Shown here one piece after another: positions 23,805-31,600 of a stretch of 56,120 bases of DNA (position 1 is its first letter; every line of letters starts with the position of its first letter). The stretch covers positions 1 to 56,120 of the forward strand of contig JAPLAM010000109.1 of assembly GCA_026393275.1 (NCBI GenBank), read 5' to 3'. A program made the position numbers and the translations under genes. The notes beneath the pieces are model-generated. The model ran no database searches, was not told the origin of the DNA, and worked only from the letters and a program-made list of their open reading frames with translations. This DNA comes from Arthrobacter sp. (GTDB lineage: Bacteria > Actinomycetota > Actinomycetes > Actinomycetales > Micrococcaceae).

Positions 23805-25853
23805 TTAGTCTGCCGGGGCGGGGTTGGCCGCCGTCGGGAGATGGTGTGACCACCACCGCAGGATCTGGTCGAAGCGCTGCCGGCGGTGATGCGGGGTGCC
23901 GGACCGGGACAGCTCATGGTTCTCTCCCGGGAAGACCAGGAAGGCCGCCTCCACGCCGAGTTGCTTGAGCGCGGTGAAGTAGCGCTGGCCCTGCTCCACC
24001 GGGCAGCGCAGGTCCTCCTCGCTGTGGATGACGAGGGTGGGCGTCCGCACCTGGTCCACCCGGGCCATGGGGCTTTGCGCCGCCATCTCCTCCGCCGAGC
24101 GGCCGGTGTACTCGCCGCCGAAGAACCAGCCGATGTCGGAGGAACCCGTGAAGCTCATCGGATCCAGGAAGCCCCGCTCCACGATGGAGGCCTTGAAGCG
24201 GTGGTCGTGGCTGATGGTCCAGGCCGTCAGGTAGCCGCCATAGGATCCGCCCATGATGCCGAGGGCGTCCGCGTCCAGCTCCTCGAACTTCTGCAACGCC
24301 CCGTCCAGGAAGGCCAGGACGTCCTGCATGTCCACGGTTCCCATGCGTCCCTTGATGGTGCGGCCGTGGGCCTGGCCGTACCCGGCGGAACCCCGCGGAT
24401 TGCACATCAGCACGGCGTACCCCGCCGCCGCGTACACCTGGGCCTCGTCGAAGAGTGCCCCCGTGAACTGGGCAAACGGGCCGCCGTGGATGTTGAGCAG
24501 CACGGGGTGCCGTCCGTCCCCGGCAGGCCTGACCAGCCAGCCATGCACCGGATAGCCGTCCGCGGACGCAAAGGTAAGCTCCTGCGGGGCGATGATCCCG
24601 GCCTCGGCGCGCAGCGGCGCTGAGAAATCGCTCAGCACCCGCAGCCGGCCGCCCTCGAGGACCGCCACGTCTCCGACGGTCCCCGCATCGGCGAAGCTCA
24701 GCAACACCGTTCCCGCGCGCTCGGCCGCGCCGCTGACCACGCGCTCGCCGTCGTGCAGCACGCTGCACTGCCCGCCGGGGCCGAACTCCAACAACTGCAC
24801 GCTGCCGCGCCGGTTGTTCAGGATCAAAGCCCCGTCCGCGCCGCGCAACTCGATCCAGCCACCCAGATCCATGGACTCCGGATCGCTCAGCCTCACGGCG
24901 TTTCCGCCTGCGGACGGCATGACGTAGAGCGCGGTGTTGCGGGCCACGAAGTCCACACCCGCGGCGCCGATGTCCTGCGCTGCGAAGTACAGCCACTGCC
25001 CGTCCCGGCTCTGCCTGACGGCGGAGACGGAGAGCATCCCGGTGTTGCCGGTGGTCACGGCTTCGGGGCCGTCTCCCCCGGCAGCGGGGTCAAGCGGGAG
25101 CCGGTAGATGCCGCTGGCCAGGTCGTTGTCGCTGCCCTCGTGCAGGGCGGCGGTGAAGTACACGGCGCCGCCGTCGGTGCTGAAGCTGGCGCCGTTATGG
25201 TCGGCTGCGGCCGTGGTCAGCTGGCGTGCCACCGGCAGGTGACCGTCGCCCTCGCTACCGTTGGCGGCCTGGGCGGAATTGGCTGCATTGAGCGCCCGGC
25301 CGGCGGGGGCCACCCTGGGTTCCTCGTCCAGGCCGGGGACCGCGATGACGAAGAGCTGCAGGGGCTTGTCCGCCGTGTAGCCGACGCCGTTCATCCGGTA
25401 CTGGTAGTCCGTGATCAGGCGGGCGTCCTCAGCGCCGGCCGCAACCCCGTCGATCGTGCCGTAGCGGCCGTCCTCGGGTGTCCTGGCGCTAAAGACGATG
25501 CCGCGGGAATCCGGCGACCAGGAAAATGCGCTCACGCCCAGCGGCGCATCCGTCACGGGCACGGGCTCGCCGCCCAACGCCTCGACGATGTGCAGCTGCG
25601 GCTTGCCTCCCGGCTCGGCCCGGAGGAACGCCAGCACCTGCCCGTCAGGAGAAAAGTCCGGTGCCGTGTCGCGGAATCCGCGGGTGATCCGGCGCGGCCG
25701 GAGCGCCGGATCCACCGGCACCTCCCATAACTGGCCCACGTAGGCGTCGGCGTCGAAATCGGGGCGGACCACGGACACGACGGCCCGGGACCCGTCAGGG
25801 TGCACGGCGGGGGCCGAAACGGACTTGAGCAGGGGCAGCTGTTCGGATTTCAC
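23805..25853 (-). CDS. S9-family prolyl oligopeptidase / acylaminoacyl peptidase
   Basis: 682 aa from the GTG at 25851-25853. Residues about 20-400 form a beta-propeller like that of S9 peptidases (SPDGQVLAFLRAEP, SWSPDSRGIVFSAR). The C-terminal alpha/beta-hydrolase has Ser in GIMGGSYGGYLTAW, Asp in HSEEDLRCPVEQG and His in FPGENHELSRSG. It cleaves short peptides, probably in the cytoplasm as no signal is seen. The ORF is open for another 96 codons upstream, but the GTG gives the family N-terminus (VKSEQLPLLKSVSAPAVHP) and sits 7 nt after TAGGCT. Confidence 0.88.
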   Translation of the reverse strand: MKSEQLPLLKSVSAPAVHPDGSRAVVSVVRPDFDADAYVGQLWEVPVDPALRPRRITRGFRDTAPDFSPDGQVLAFLRAEPGGKPQLHIVEALGGEPVPVTDAPLGVSAFSWSPDSRGIVFSARTPEDGRYGTIDGVAAGAEDARLITDYQYRMNGVGYTADKPLQLFVIAVPGLDEEPRVAPAGRALNAANSAQAANGSEGDGHLPVARQLTTAAADHNGASFSTDGGAVYFTAALHEGSDNDLASGIYRLPLDPAAGGDGPEAVTTGNTGMLSVSAVRQSRDGQWLYFAAQDIGAAGVDFVARNTALYVMPSAGGNAVRLSDPESMDLGGWIELRGADGALILNNRRGSVQLLEFGPGGQCSVLHDGERVVSGAAERAGTVLLSFADAGTVGDVAVLEGGRLRVLSDFSAPLRAEAGIIAPQELTFASADGYPVHGWLVRPAGDGRHPVLLNIHGGPFAQFTGALFDEAQVYAAAGYAVLMCNPRGSAGYGQAHGRTIKGRMGTVDMQDVLAFLDGALQKFEELDADALGIMGGSYGGYLTAWTISHDHRFKASIVERGFLDPMSFTGSSDIGWFFGGEYTGRSAEEMAAQSPMARVDQVRTPTLVIHSEEDLRCPVEQGQRYFTALKQLGVEAAFLVFPGENHELSRSGTPHHRRQRFDQILRWWSHHLPTAANPAPAD

Positions 25854-25860
25854 GAGTGCG

Positions 25861-25866
25861 AGCCTA
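25861..25866 (-). promoter_or_regulatory. -10 hexamer of the S9 peptidase gene
   Basis: TAGGCT, spacer CGCACTC, then GTG. It decides the start of the peptidase gene. The divergent RlmA-like gene has its own hexamer at 25950-25955. Confidence 0.5.
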
Positions 25867-25949
25867 GCCCCTGCCGCCCGGTAGGTGAAATACCTCACAC
25901 CGGCGGCCCGCTGCCCGCAGCGGCTCGGCGCCGGCCGTGGCCCGCGGCC

Positions 25950-25955
25950 TACGAT
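25950..25955 (+). promoter_or_regulatory. -10 hexamer of the RlmA-like gene
   Basis: TACGAT, spacer GGAGTCT, then ATG 25963. An ATG at 25954 (adding MES) overlaps the hexamer and is therefore less likely. Confidence 0.45.
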
Positions 25956-25962
25956 GGAGTCT

Positions 25963-26841
25963 ATGCCCGCCGCCAGCCTTGCCGCCCTCGTGTGCCCCGT
26001 GTGCCGGAGCCCCTTCGAAGCGGGCGGCCCGGGCCGCCCCCTTGTCTGCGCCGCCGGGCACAGCTTCGACGCCGCCAAGCAGGGGTACTTCAACTTCCTG
26101 ACCGGCAAGGGCACCGTCTTCGAGGCAGACTCCGCCGCCATGGTGGCAGCCCGTTTCGACTTCCTGTCCGCCGGTCACTACCGGGGATTGGCCGAGGCCG
26201 TCGCCGAGCTCGCTGCCTCCTTCCTGGCCGGCGCCGGGACTGCGGTGCTCGACGCCGGTACGGGCACCGGCCACTACCTCCGTGCCGTGCTGAACCGGAC
26301 GCCGGCGGCGGCCGTCGGCCTGGACATCTCGAAGTTCGCACTGCGCCGGGCGGCGCGGCTGAACCCGGAGGCGGTCAACCTCGTCGGCGACGTGTGGCAG
26401 CCGCTGCCGTTGGCCGACGACGCCGTCGACGTCGTCACCGTCGTGTTCGCGCCGCGCAACGCGCCCGAGTTCGCCCGCGTCCTGCGCCCGGGCGGCCGCC
26501 TGATCGTGGTCACCCCCCGGCCGGGGCACCTGGCCGAGATCGCCGGGCAGACCGGCATGCTGGGGATCGAACCCGCCAAGGAGGAACGGCTCGCCGCCAC
26601 GCTTGCCGGTCATTTCCAGGCTCACCCCGGACGCGAGCTGGACCTGGCGCTGAGCCTCACGCCCGCCGACGTCGCCAACCTGGCCCTGATGGGCCCTGCC
26701 GGGCACCACCTGGACCGGGGCGCGCTCGCCGCCCGGGTGGCGGGCCTGCCCGCCCGCACCGCCGTCTCCGCCCGGTTCCGGATCAGTCTCTTCGAGCCGC
26801 TGCCGGTGCAGACAAACGCCGCAGGACCCCGCTCAATGTAA
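25963..26841 (+). CDS. RlmA-like 23S rRNA (guanine-N1) methyltransferase
   Basis: 292 aa. A zinc knuckle with C11, C14, C29 and H33 (CPVCRSPF, LVCAAGHSF) opens the protein, followed by AKQGYFNFL, typical of the RlmA/TlrB family. The SAM motif is TAVLDAGTGTGHYLRAV (about 93-109). RlmA-I methylates G745 and RlmA-II/TlrB G748 of 23S rRNA in helix 35; the latter adds to tylosin resistance. Sequence by eye cannot separate the two. Divergent from the S9 peptidase. Confidence 0.85.
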   Translation: MPAASLAALVCPVCRSPFEAGGPGRPLVCAAGHSFDAAKQGYFNFLTGKGTVFEADSAAMVAARFDFLSAGHYRGLAEAVAELAASFLAGAGTAVLDAGTGTGHYLRAVLNRTPAAAVGLDISKFALRRAARLNPEAVNLVGDVWQPLPLADDAVDVVTVVFAPRNAPEFARVLRPGGRLIVVTPRPGHLAEIAGQTGMLGIEPAKEERLAATLAGHFQAHPGRELDLALSLTPADVANLALMGPAGHHLDRGALAARVAGLPARTAVSARFRISLFEPLPVQTNAAGPRSM

Positions 26842-26964
26842 CGAGTTGGCCACGTTCACCGGCCGAATCGGGCAGCCCGCCCGCGCCCTTGCTGTCCGGC
26901 TTAGGATGGAACCACGTTACTGGGTCTGCGCCTGCGGCCCGGGCTGAGCGTCAAGGGGGACACG

Positions 26965-27444
26965 ATGTTTGAATGGCTGGCCGACAACTGGTGGGCCCTG
27001 TGGCTCACGGTCTTCCTGGTGTTTGCCGTGGTGGAGATGCTGACCCTCGACCTGTTCTTCATCATGCTCGGCGGCGGCGCCTTGGCCGGATTGCTCTCTG
27101 CTTTCGCGGGCGCCGACCTCTGGCTCCAGATTGTCGTCTTCAGTGTGGTCTCCCTGCTCATGATCGGCTTCGTGCGGCCCGTCGCCCTCAAGCACCTGCG
27201 CAGCAGCCCCGCCGACCAGCGCAGCAACGTCGAACGCCTGATCGGTGAATCCGCCCTCGTCATGGAGCCCGTCAGCGCCACTGGGGGCCTGGTCAAGATC
27301 GGCGGCGACGTGTGGACCGCCCGCTCGGACACCGGTGTCCTGGCCGCCGGCCAGCGCGCCGTCGTCCGGGCCATCGACGGCGCCACCGCCGTCGTCGACC
27401 CGCAGCCGGATGCTGCAGCCCAGCAGGACACGACAGCGCCGTAA
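26965..27444 (+). CDS. NfeD-family membrane protein
   Basis: 159 aa. Three hydrophobic segments (about 8-26, 28-48 and 50-70) are followed by an OB-fold NfeD domain (about 85-150; LIGESALVMEPV, GGDVWTARSD). NfeD1b proteins partner SPFH proteins in membrane microdomains, and the SPFH gene follows 117 bp downstream. The ATG follows AAGGGGGACACG. TAGGAT at 26902-26907 may be its -10, which would give a leader of about 55 nt. Confidence 0.88.
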   Translation: MFEWLADNWWALWLTVFLVFAVVEMLTLDLFFIMLGGGALAGLLSAFAGADLWLQIVVFSVVSLLMIGFVRPVALKHLRSSPADQRSNVERLIGESALVMEPVSATGGLVKIGGDVWTARSDTGVLAAGQRAVVRAIDGATAVVDPQPDAAAQQDTTAP

Positions 27445-27561
27445 CGCAGTAACGCCGCCCCGAACGGGGCCCATTCTTCCTGCCGCCACCGGCCGCAGGG
27501 GCAGCGGCAGCCAAACTGCCGGCAAAGAAGCAAAACCACATAACTGGGGAAAAGGTGATGT

Positions 27562-28545
27562 ATGGATATCGCAGTCGCAATAGTGCTGCTGGTACTCGTT
27601 GCGTTCGTAATAATCGTGCTGGTCCGGTCGGTGCGGATCGTTCCGCAGGCCCGCGCCGGCGTCGTGGAACGCCTCGGCAAGTACCAGCGGACGTTGAACC
27701 CCGGACTCACCATCCTGATTCCCTTCGTTGACCGGCTCCTGCCGCTGCTCGACCTGCGCGAACAGGTGGTCTCCTTCCCGCCGCAGCCGGTGATCACCGA
27801 GGACAACCTCGTGGTCTCCATCGACACCGTGGTCTACTTCCAGGTGACCGATGCGCGGGCGGCGACCTACGAGATCGCCAACTACATCCAGGCCGTCGAA
27901 CAGCTCACCACCACCACCCTGCGCAACGTGGTCGGCGGGCTGAACCTCGAGGAAGCCCTCACGTCCCGTGACCAGATCAACGGCCAGCTCCGCGGCGTTC
28001 TGGACGAGGCGACCGGGCGCTGGGGTATCCGGGTCTCCCGCGTGGAGCTCAAGGCGATCGATCCGCCCCACTCCATCCAGGACTCGATGGAAAAGCAGAT
28101 GCGCGCCGAACGTGACCGCCGCGCCGCCATCCTCACCGCCGAAGGCACCAAGCAGTCGGCCATCCTCACCGCCGAAGGCCAGCGCCAGTCCTCGATCCTG
28201 AAGGCAGAAGGCGACGCTCAGGCGGCAATCCTGCGGGCCGACGGCGAGGCGCAGGCCATCCAGAAGGTCTTCGACGCCATCCATAAGGGCAACCCGGACC
28301 AGAAGCTCCTGGCCTACCAGTACCTGCAGACGCTGCCGAAGCTCGCCGAAGGCAGCTCCAACAAGCTGTGGATCATCCCCAGCGAGGTGGGCGAAGCCCT
28401 CAAGGGCATCGGCAGTGTCCTGGGCGGCACGAACGCCGACCCGCGCTCGGACGGCCTGTTCGGCGCAACGGCCCCGGCAGCCGCTGCCCCGCAGCCGACG
28501 ACGACGGCGGCCCCGGCAGTTCCGGGCGGGACGCCGGAGGCCTGA
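27562..28545 (+). CDS. SPFH/stomatin-like protein (QmcA/paraslipin type)
   Basis: 327 aa. An N-terminal membrane helix (3-22) precedes the SPFH domain (about 25-190; RIVPQARAGVVERLGKYQRT, LREQVVSFPPQPVITEDN). A long Ala/Glu-rich coiled coil follows (about 190-245), with repeats such as AAILTAEGTKQSAILTAEG. The C-terminal 40 residues are Ala/Pro-rich. These proteins oligomerise in membrane rafts and are linked to membrane quality control. The ATG follows GGGGAAAAGGTG. Probably in one operon with nfeD. Confidence 0.9.
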   Translation: MDIAVAIVLLVLVAFVIIVLVRSVRIVPQARAGVVERLGKYQRTLNPGLTILIPFVDRLLPLLDLREQVVSFPPQPVITEDNLVVSIDTVVYFQVTDARAATYEIANYIQAVEQLTTTTLRNVVGGLNLEEALTSRDQINGQLRGVLDEATGRWGIRVSRVELKAIDPPHSIQDSMEKQMRAERDRRAAILTAEGTKQSAILTAEGQRQSSILKAEGDAQAAILRADGEAQAIQKVFDAIHKGNPDQKLLAYQYLQTLPKLAEGSSNKLWIIPSEVGEALKGIGSVLGGTNADPRSDGLFGATAPAAAAPQPTTTAAPAVPGGTPEA

Positions 28546-28569
28546 GCCGGGCGGCACGGCCAAGGACAC

Positions 28570-28601
28570 GGGGAGGCATCCGCTGCTGCGGGTGCCTCCC
28601 C
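28570..28601. terminator. Hairpin between the SPFH gene and the convergent glycosyltransferase gene
   Basis: 14-bp stem GGGGAGGCATCCGC / GCGGGTGCCTCCCC with one G-U pair and the loop TGCT. A short TGTCAGTTT follows in the plus direction. Just beyond, TGTCAGTTTCAGG is repeated twice (28602-28614 and 28617-28629). Confidence 0.7.
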
Positions 28602-28649
28602 TGTCAGTTTCAGGCGTGTCAGTTTCAGGAGTCGCGGTTCAGGGCTTCC

Positions 28650-29897
28650 CTACGCCCGGAGTGCCGGATCCGACAGGTAGTGTTCGATGGCGTCGGCGGC
28701 GGCAACGGATCCGCCGGCTCCGCGGACGCGTTGGCTCATGGTCCGCAGGTTGCGCCGGACCTCCGGGTCCCCGCCGAGGTCGGTGACGGCCGTGCGGATC
28801 AGGGCCGCTGAGAGCCCTTCCACGGGGAGGCGGCGGCCCAGTTGCAGGTCCTCGACGCGGCGTGCATTGGCTTCCTGTTCCGGCTGCAGCGGAAACGCCA
28901 GCAACGGCACCCCAAAGTACAGGGCTTCCATGGTGGAATTCATGCCCGTGTGTGAAACAAACACATCGGCGTGCCTGAGGACATCCAACTGCGGAAACGT
29001 AGGACGGACCTCGGCGATGGCCGGTATCGGCCCGAGCTCGGCTACCTCGACCCGGTCGCCGATCGCCATCGCCACCTGCCAGGGGCTGGCAGCGAAGGCC
29101 TCCAGGCACATCCGAAAGAAGTCCGGACGGTCATTCAGTGGCGTAGTTCCGAGCGAGATGAACACCAGGGGAAGGTCCTTCCTGCCCGGCTGCCATGACC
29201 CCTCGATGGCTCTCGGGCCCAGGCTGGGTCCCACAAAGTGGAAGCTGGCGTCAAAGGTGTCTCCCGCGGGCTGGAATTCCCTGGGGATGAAGCAGATGTT
29301 CAGCGACGCTGGTGGTCCTTCCAGGAAGGTGAAGTGGTCCAGGCCCTGCTCGGCCGCGAAGTCCGCGATGAGCTGGCGGGCCTGTTTCCACGCTGCGAGC
29401 ATTTGCGCCGGCGCCCGGGCGGGCATTAGCTCCCGCATCGAGAAGTGTTCGTTGCTCGCGTAGCTCGGCAGCAGCGCGATGTCGGGAAGTCCGAGCTTGA
29501 GGGCGGCCATCTTCCCGGCCAGCGTCATGGCGTCGTAGCACACCGCGTCCGGCCGGTCCGCGGTCAGCCGGGCGAAGAGGGCGGGGAACTCCGCCTGTGC
29601 CCGCTCGAGAAGCCGTTCCAGCAATCGTGACATCATCCCCGGCGCCAGGGCTGCCTGCCCACCCGGCGAAGACGACGCCGCCCGGGCACCATCGGGTGAA
29701 CCGGGGAACCGGGGAAACAGTGCGGCCAGGTCCTCTCCACTCTCGAAGAAGGTGGCGCCGGCAGTGACGACCGCCCTCGCGTAGCTCGCCGAGGTTGCGT
29801 ACGTGACACGGTGGCCCCGCCGGACCAGCTCCGCCACGACCGGCAGCGTCGGATTCACGTGGCCCGCGGCAGGCAGGCAAATGAAAGCGATATGCAT
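28650..29897 (-). CDS. MGT-type family 1 glycosyltransferase
   Basis: 415 aa, GT-B fold. The N-terminal acceptor half begins MHIAFICLPAAGHVNPTLP; the donor half carries VFVSHTGMNSTMEALYFGVP and PLQPEQEANARRVEDL, the nucleotide-sugar signature of macrolide-glycosyltransferase-like enzymes. It would move a sugar from UDP- or dTDP-sugar to a lipophilic acceptor, for instance to inactivate an antibiotic. The acceptor is unknown. The ATG follows CGGAGGAGCGG. It stands alone; a 380-bp spacer separates it from the divergent rbpA. Confidence 0.85.
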   Translation of the reverse strand: MHIAFICLPAAGHVNPTLPVVAELVRRGHRVTYATSASYARAVVTAGATFFESGEDLAALFPRFPGSPDGARAASSSPGGQAALAPGMMSRLLERLLERAQAEFPALFARLTADRPDAVCYDAMTLAGKMAALKLGLPDIALLPSYASNEHFSMRELMPARAPAQMLAAWKQARQLIADFAAEQGLDHFTFLEGPPASLNICFIPREFQPAGDTFDASFHFVGPSLGPRAIEGSWQPGRKDLPLVFISLGTTPLNDRPDFFRMCLEAFAASPWQVAMAIGDRVEVAELGPIPAIAEVRPTFPQLDVLRHADVFVSHTGMNSTMEALYFGVPLLAFPLQPEQEANARRVEDLQLGRRLPVEGLSAALIRTAVTDLGGDPEVRRNLRTMSQRVRGAGGSVAAADAIEHYLSDPALRA

Positions 29898-30062
29898 CGG
29901 TACCGCTCCTCCGAGAGGCAGGAACCACCCGTTCCGCCGGCGAACCCCACCGCACCGGATTCCGGGTCTTCAATCATCGTACGTACCGGCACCACGGATG
30001 GCCATGAGCCGTCCAGCAGGACGCGGCTGGGCAGCCCGGGCTGCGCAGGCTCAGACCTCGGC

Positions 30063-30092
30063 TTTACCTGTACTGCCGCACCCGCGTATACT
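30063..30092 (+). promoter_or_regulatory. Candidate sigma-A promoter of rbpA
   Basis: TTTACC (30063-30068), an 18-nt spacer, TATACT (30087-30092). It lies in the 380-bp spacer 29898-30277, which holds no gene that I can see. A leader of about 180 nt would result. Confidence 0.45.
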
Positions 30093-30122
30093 TGTGTATT
30101 TGTCCGGTCGGTTCAGCCAGCC

Positions 30123-30148
30123 GGAACAATTACGCTTCGCGGCGCGTT
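30123..30148 (+). promoter_or_regulatory. Candidate sigma-R (thiol-stress) promoter of rbpA
   Basis: GGAAC (30123-30127), exactly 18 nt, then GTT (30146-30148). This matches the sigma-R/SigH class consensus GGAAT-N18-GTT except for one base. In Streptomyces coelicolor rbpA is a known sigma-R target, which supports the reading. Confidence 0.6.
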
Positions 30149-30277
30149 ATACCCACTGACGAATTCTGCAGATCTCTGCAGCGGGGAACGCAACGCACAA
30201 AGTAGTCCGGCGAGGTCCCAGCGGCCCCCCGGCTAGCGCAGGGCCCGGCCCTGCGAACCGATCATGAGGGAGAAAAG

Positions 30278-30625
30278 ATGAGCGATCGCAGCCTGCGGGG
30301 TATGCGCCTTGGCGCACAGAGCATGGAGACCGAATCCGGCGTCGAGCCGGCTCCGCGCCAGCGGGTTGAGTACCGTTGTGCAGACGGCGAGCAGGTCTTC
30401 GTGACCTTCTCCTCCGAAGCAGAGATCCCCCCGGTATGGGTTTCGAAGACGGGCAAGGAAGCCCTGCTGGTCAACGGTGAACGCCCCGTCAACGGCAACG
30501 AGAAGGCCGTCCGCACACACTGGGACATGTTGCTGGAACGCCGCTCACTGCCGGAGCTGGAGCAGATCCTCGAAGACCGGCTCACCATCCTGCGCGAACG
30601 CCGCGGCGAACGCCGCTCTGCCTAG
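30278..30625 (+). CDS. rbpA: RbpA, RNA polymerase-binding protein
   Basis: 115 aa. RbpA binds RNA polymerase beta' and group 1/2 sigma factors and stabilises the open complex in actinobacteria. Visible parts are the N-terminal tail (MSDRSLRGMRLGAQS), the core domain (about 28-72; VEYRCADGEQVFVTFSSEAE, IPPVWVSKTGKEALL), a basic linker, and the sigma-interacting helix (THWDMLLERRSLPELEQIL). The ATG follows GAGGGAGAAAAG. It has two candidate promoters upstream and a strong terminator downstream, so it is monocistronic. Confidence 0.95.
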   Translation: MSDRSLRGMRLGAQSMETESGVEPAPRQRVEYRCADGEQVFVTFSSEAEIPPVWVSKTGKEALLVNGERPVNGNEKAVRTHWDMLLERRSLPELEQILEDRLTILRERRGERRSA

Positions 30626-30674
30626 GCACCCGCCGCACAGTCTCGACGGCTGAACGGCGGTCCGGCCGCAGCCA

Positions 30675-30722
30675 GCAAAAGGGCCGGGCCCGCACCAACA
30701 GGTGCGGGTCCGGCCCTTTTGC
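30675..30722. terminator. Bidirectional terminator between rbpA and the mannosyltransferase gene
   Basis: 22-bp stem from GCAAAAGGGCCGG (30675) to CCGGCCCTTTTGC (ending 30722), with one G-U pair and the loop AACA. It has A and T runs at both feet, so it can act as an intrinsic terminator in either direction. It is 50 bp from the rbpA stop and 31 bp from the convergent gene. Confidence 0.9.
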
Positions 30723-30753
30723 GTGCCCGAACCGGTCCGGCCGGGAGCGCCCG

Positions 30754-31491
30754 CTACTTGCGGCCGAGCTTGTGGCTCAGCGTGTTCCAGCGTGCGGTGA
30801 GGCCCCACCTGGTGACGTTGATCATGGCCTCGACCACGATGTTGCCGCTCATCTTCGAGGCGCCCAGTTCCCGCTCCACGAACGTGATGGGCTTTTCCAC
30901 AATGTTCAGGCCCAGCTTGGCCACGCGCCAGGCCAGGTCCACCTGGAAGCCGTAGCCCACCGAGTCCACCGAATCGAGATTCAGCTTCTCAAGGGTGGTC
31001 CGCCGGAAAGCCCGGAAGCCACCGGTCACGTCCTTGATTTTGACGCCCAGCATGATCCGGGCGTAGGTGCTGCCGACGCGGGAGATCGCCTGGCGGTACA
31101 GCGGCCAGTTCACCACGCTGCCGCCGGGAACCCAGCGGGAACCCATGGCGAGGTCTGCACCCTGTTCCACGGCTTCGATCAGCTGCGGCAACTGCTCCGG
31201 TTTGTGCGAGCCGTCGGCGTCCATCTCGACGAGGATGTCGTAGCCGGCGTCCAATCCCCACTTGAAGCCGGCGATGTACGCCGCCCCGAGTCCGGCCTTG
31301 CCCTCGCGGTGCAGGACGTGGACCTGGCTGTCCTCAGCGGCGATGCTGTCCGCCAGCTGGCCCGTGCCGTCGGGGCTGTTGTCGTCAACCACCAGGACGT
31401 CTGAGGCCGGCACGGCCGTGCGCAGGCGCCCAAGGGTTTTGGGCAACGATTCCAGCTCGTTGTAGGTCGGGATGATCGTGAGGACACGCAC
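30754..31491 (-). CDS. Polyprenyl-phosphate mannose synthase (Ppm1-like GT2)
   Basis: 245 aa from the GTG at 31489-31491, preceded by AAGGAAAGG. The GT2 nucleotide site is VLTIIPTYNELESLP and DVLVVDDNSPDGTG; the DxD motif is in VEMDADGSHKPEQL. It moves mannose from GDP-mannose to polyprenyl phosphate, giving the donor for lipoglycans and protein O-mannosylation. There is no membrane domain or acyltransferase fusion, unlike some mycobacterial Ppm1 proteins. An ORF extension to 31539 is open but lacks a better ribosome site. Confidence 0.9.
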   Translation of the reverse strand: MRVLTIIPTYNELESLPKTLGRLRTAVPASDVLVVDDNSPDGTGQLADSIAAEDSQVHVLHREGKAGLGAAYIAGFKWGLDAGYDILVEMDADGSHKPEQLPQLIEAVEQGADLAMGSRWVPGGSVVNWPLYRQAISRVGSTYARIMLGVKIKDVTGGFRAFRRTTLEKLNLDSVDSVGYGFQVDLAWRVAKLGLNIVEKPITFVERELGASKMSGNIVVEAMINVTRWGLTARWNTLSHKLGRK

Positions 31492-31600
31492 AGCGAGGCC
31501 TTTCCTTGAAGGGGGCGGAAGGGCCCGGGCAACCGGCAATTAGCCGATCACGGGCACAGCTCCCCAGTATAGTCAGTCGGCAAGCCCGCGCCCGGCGTGC

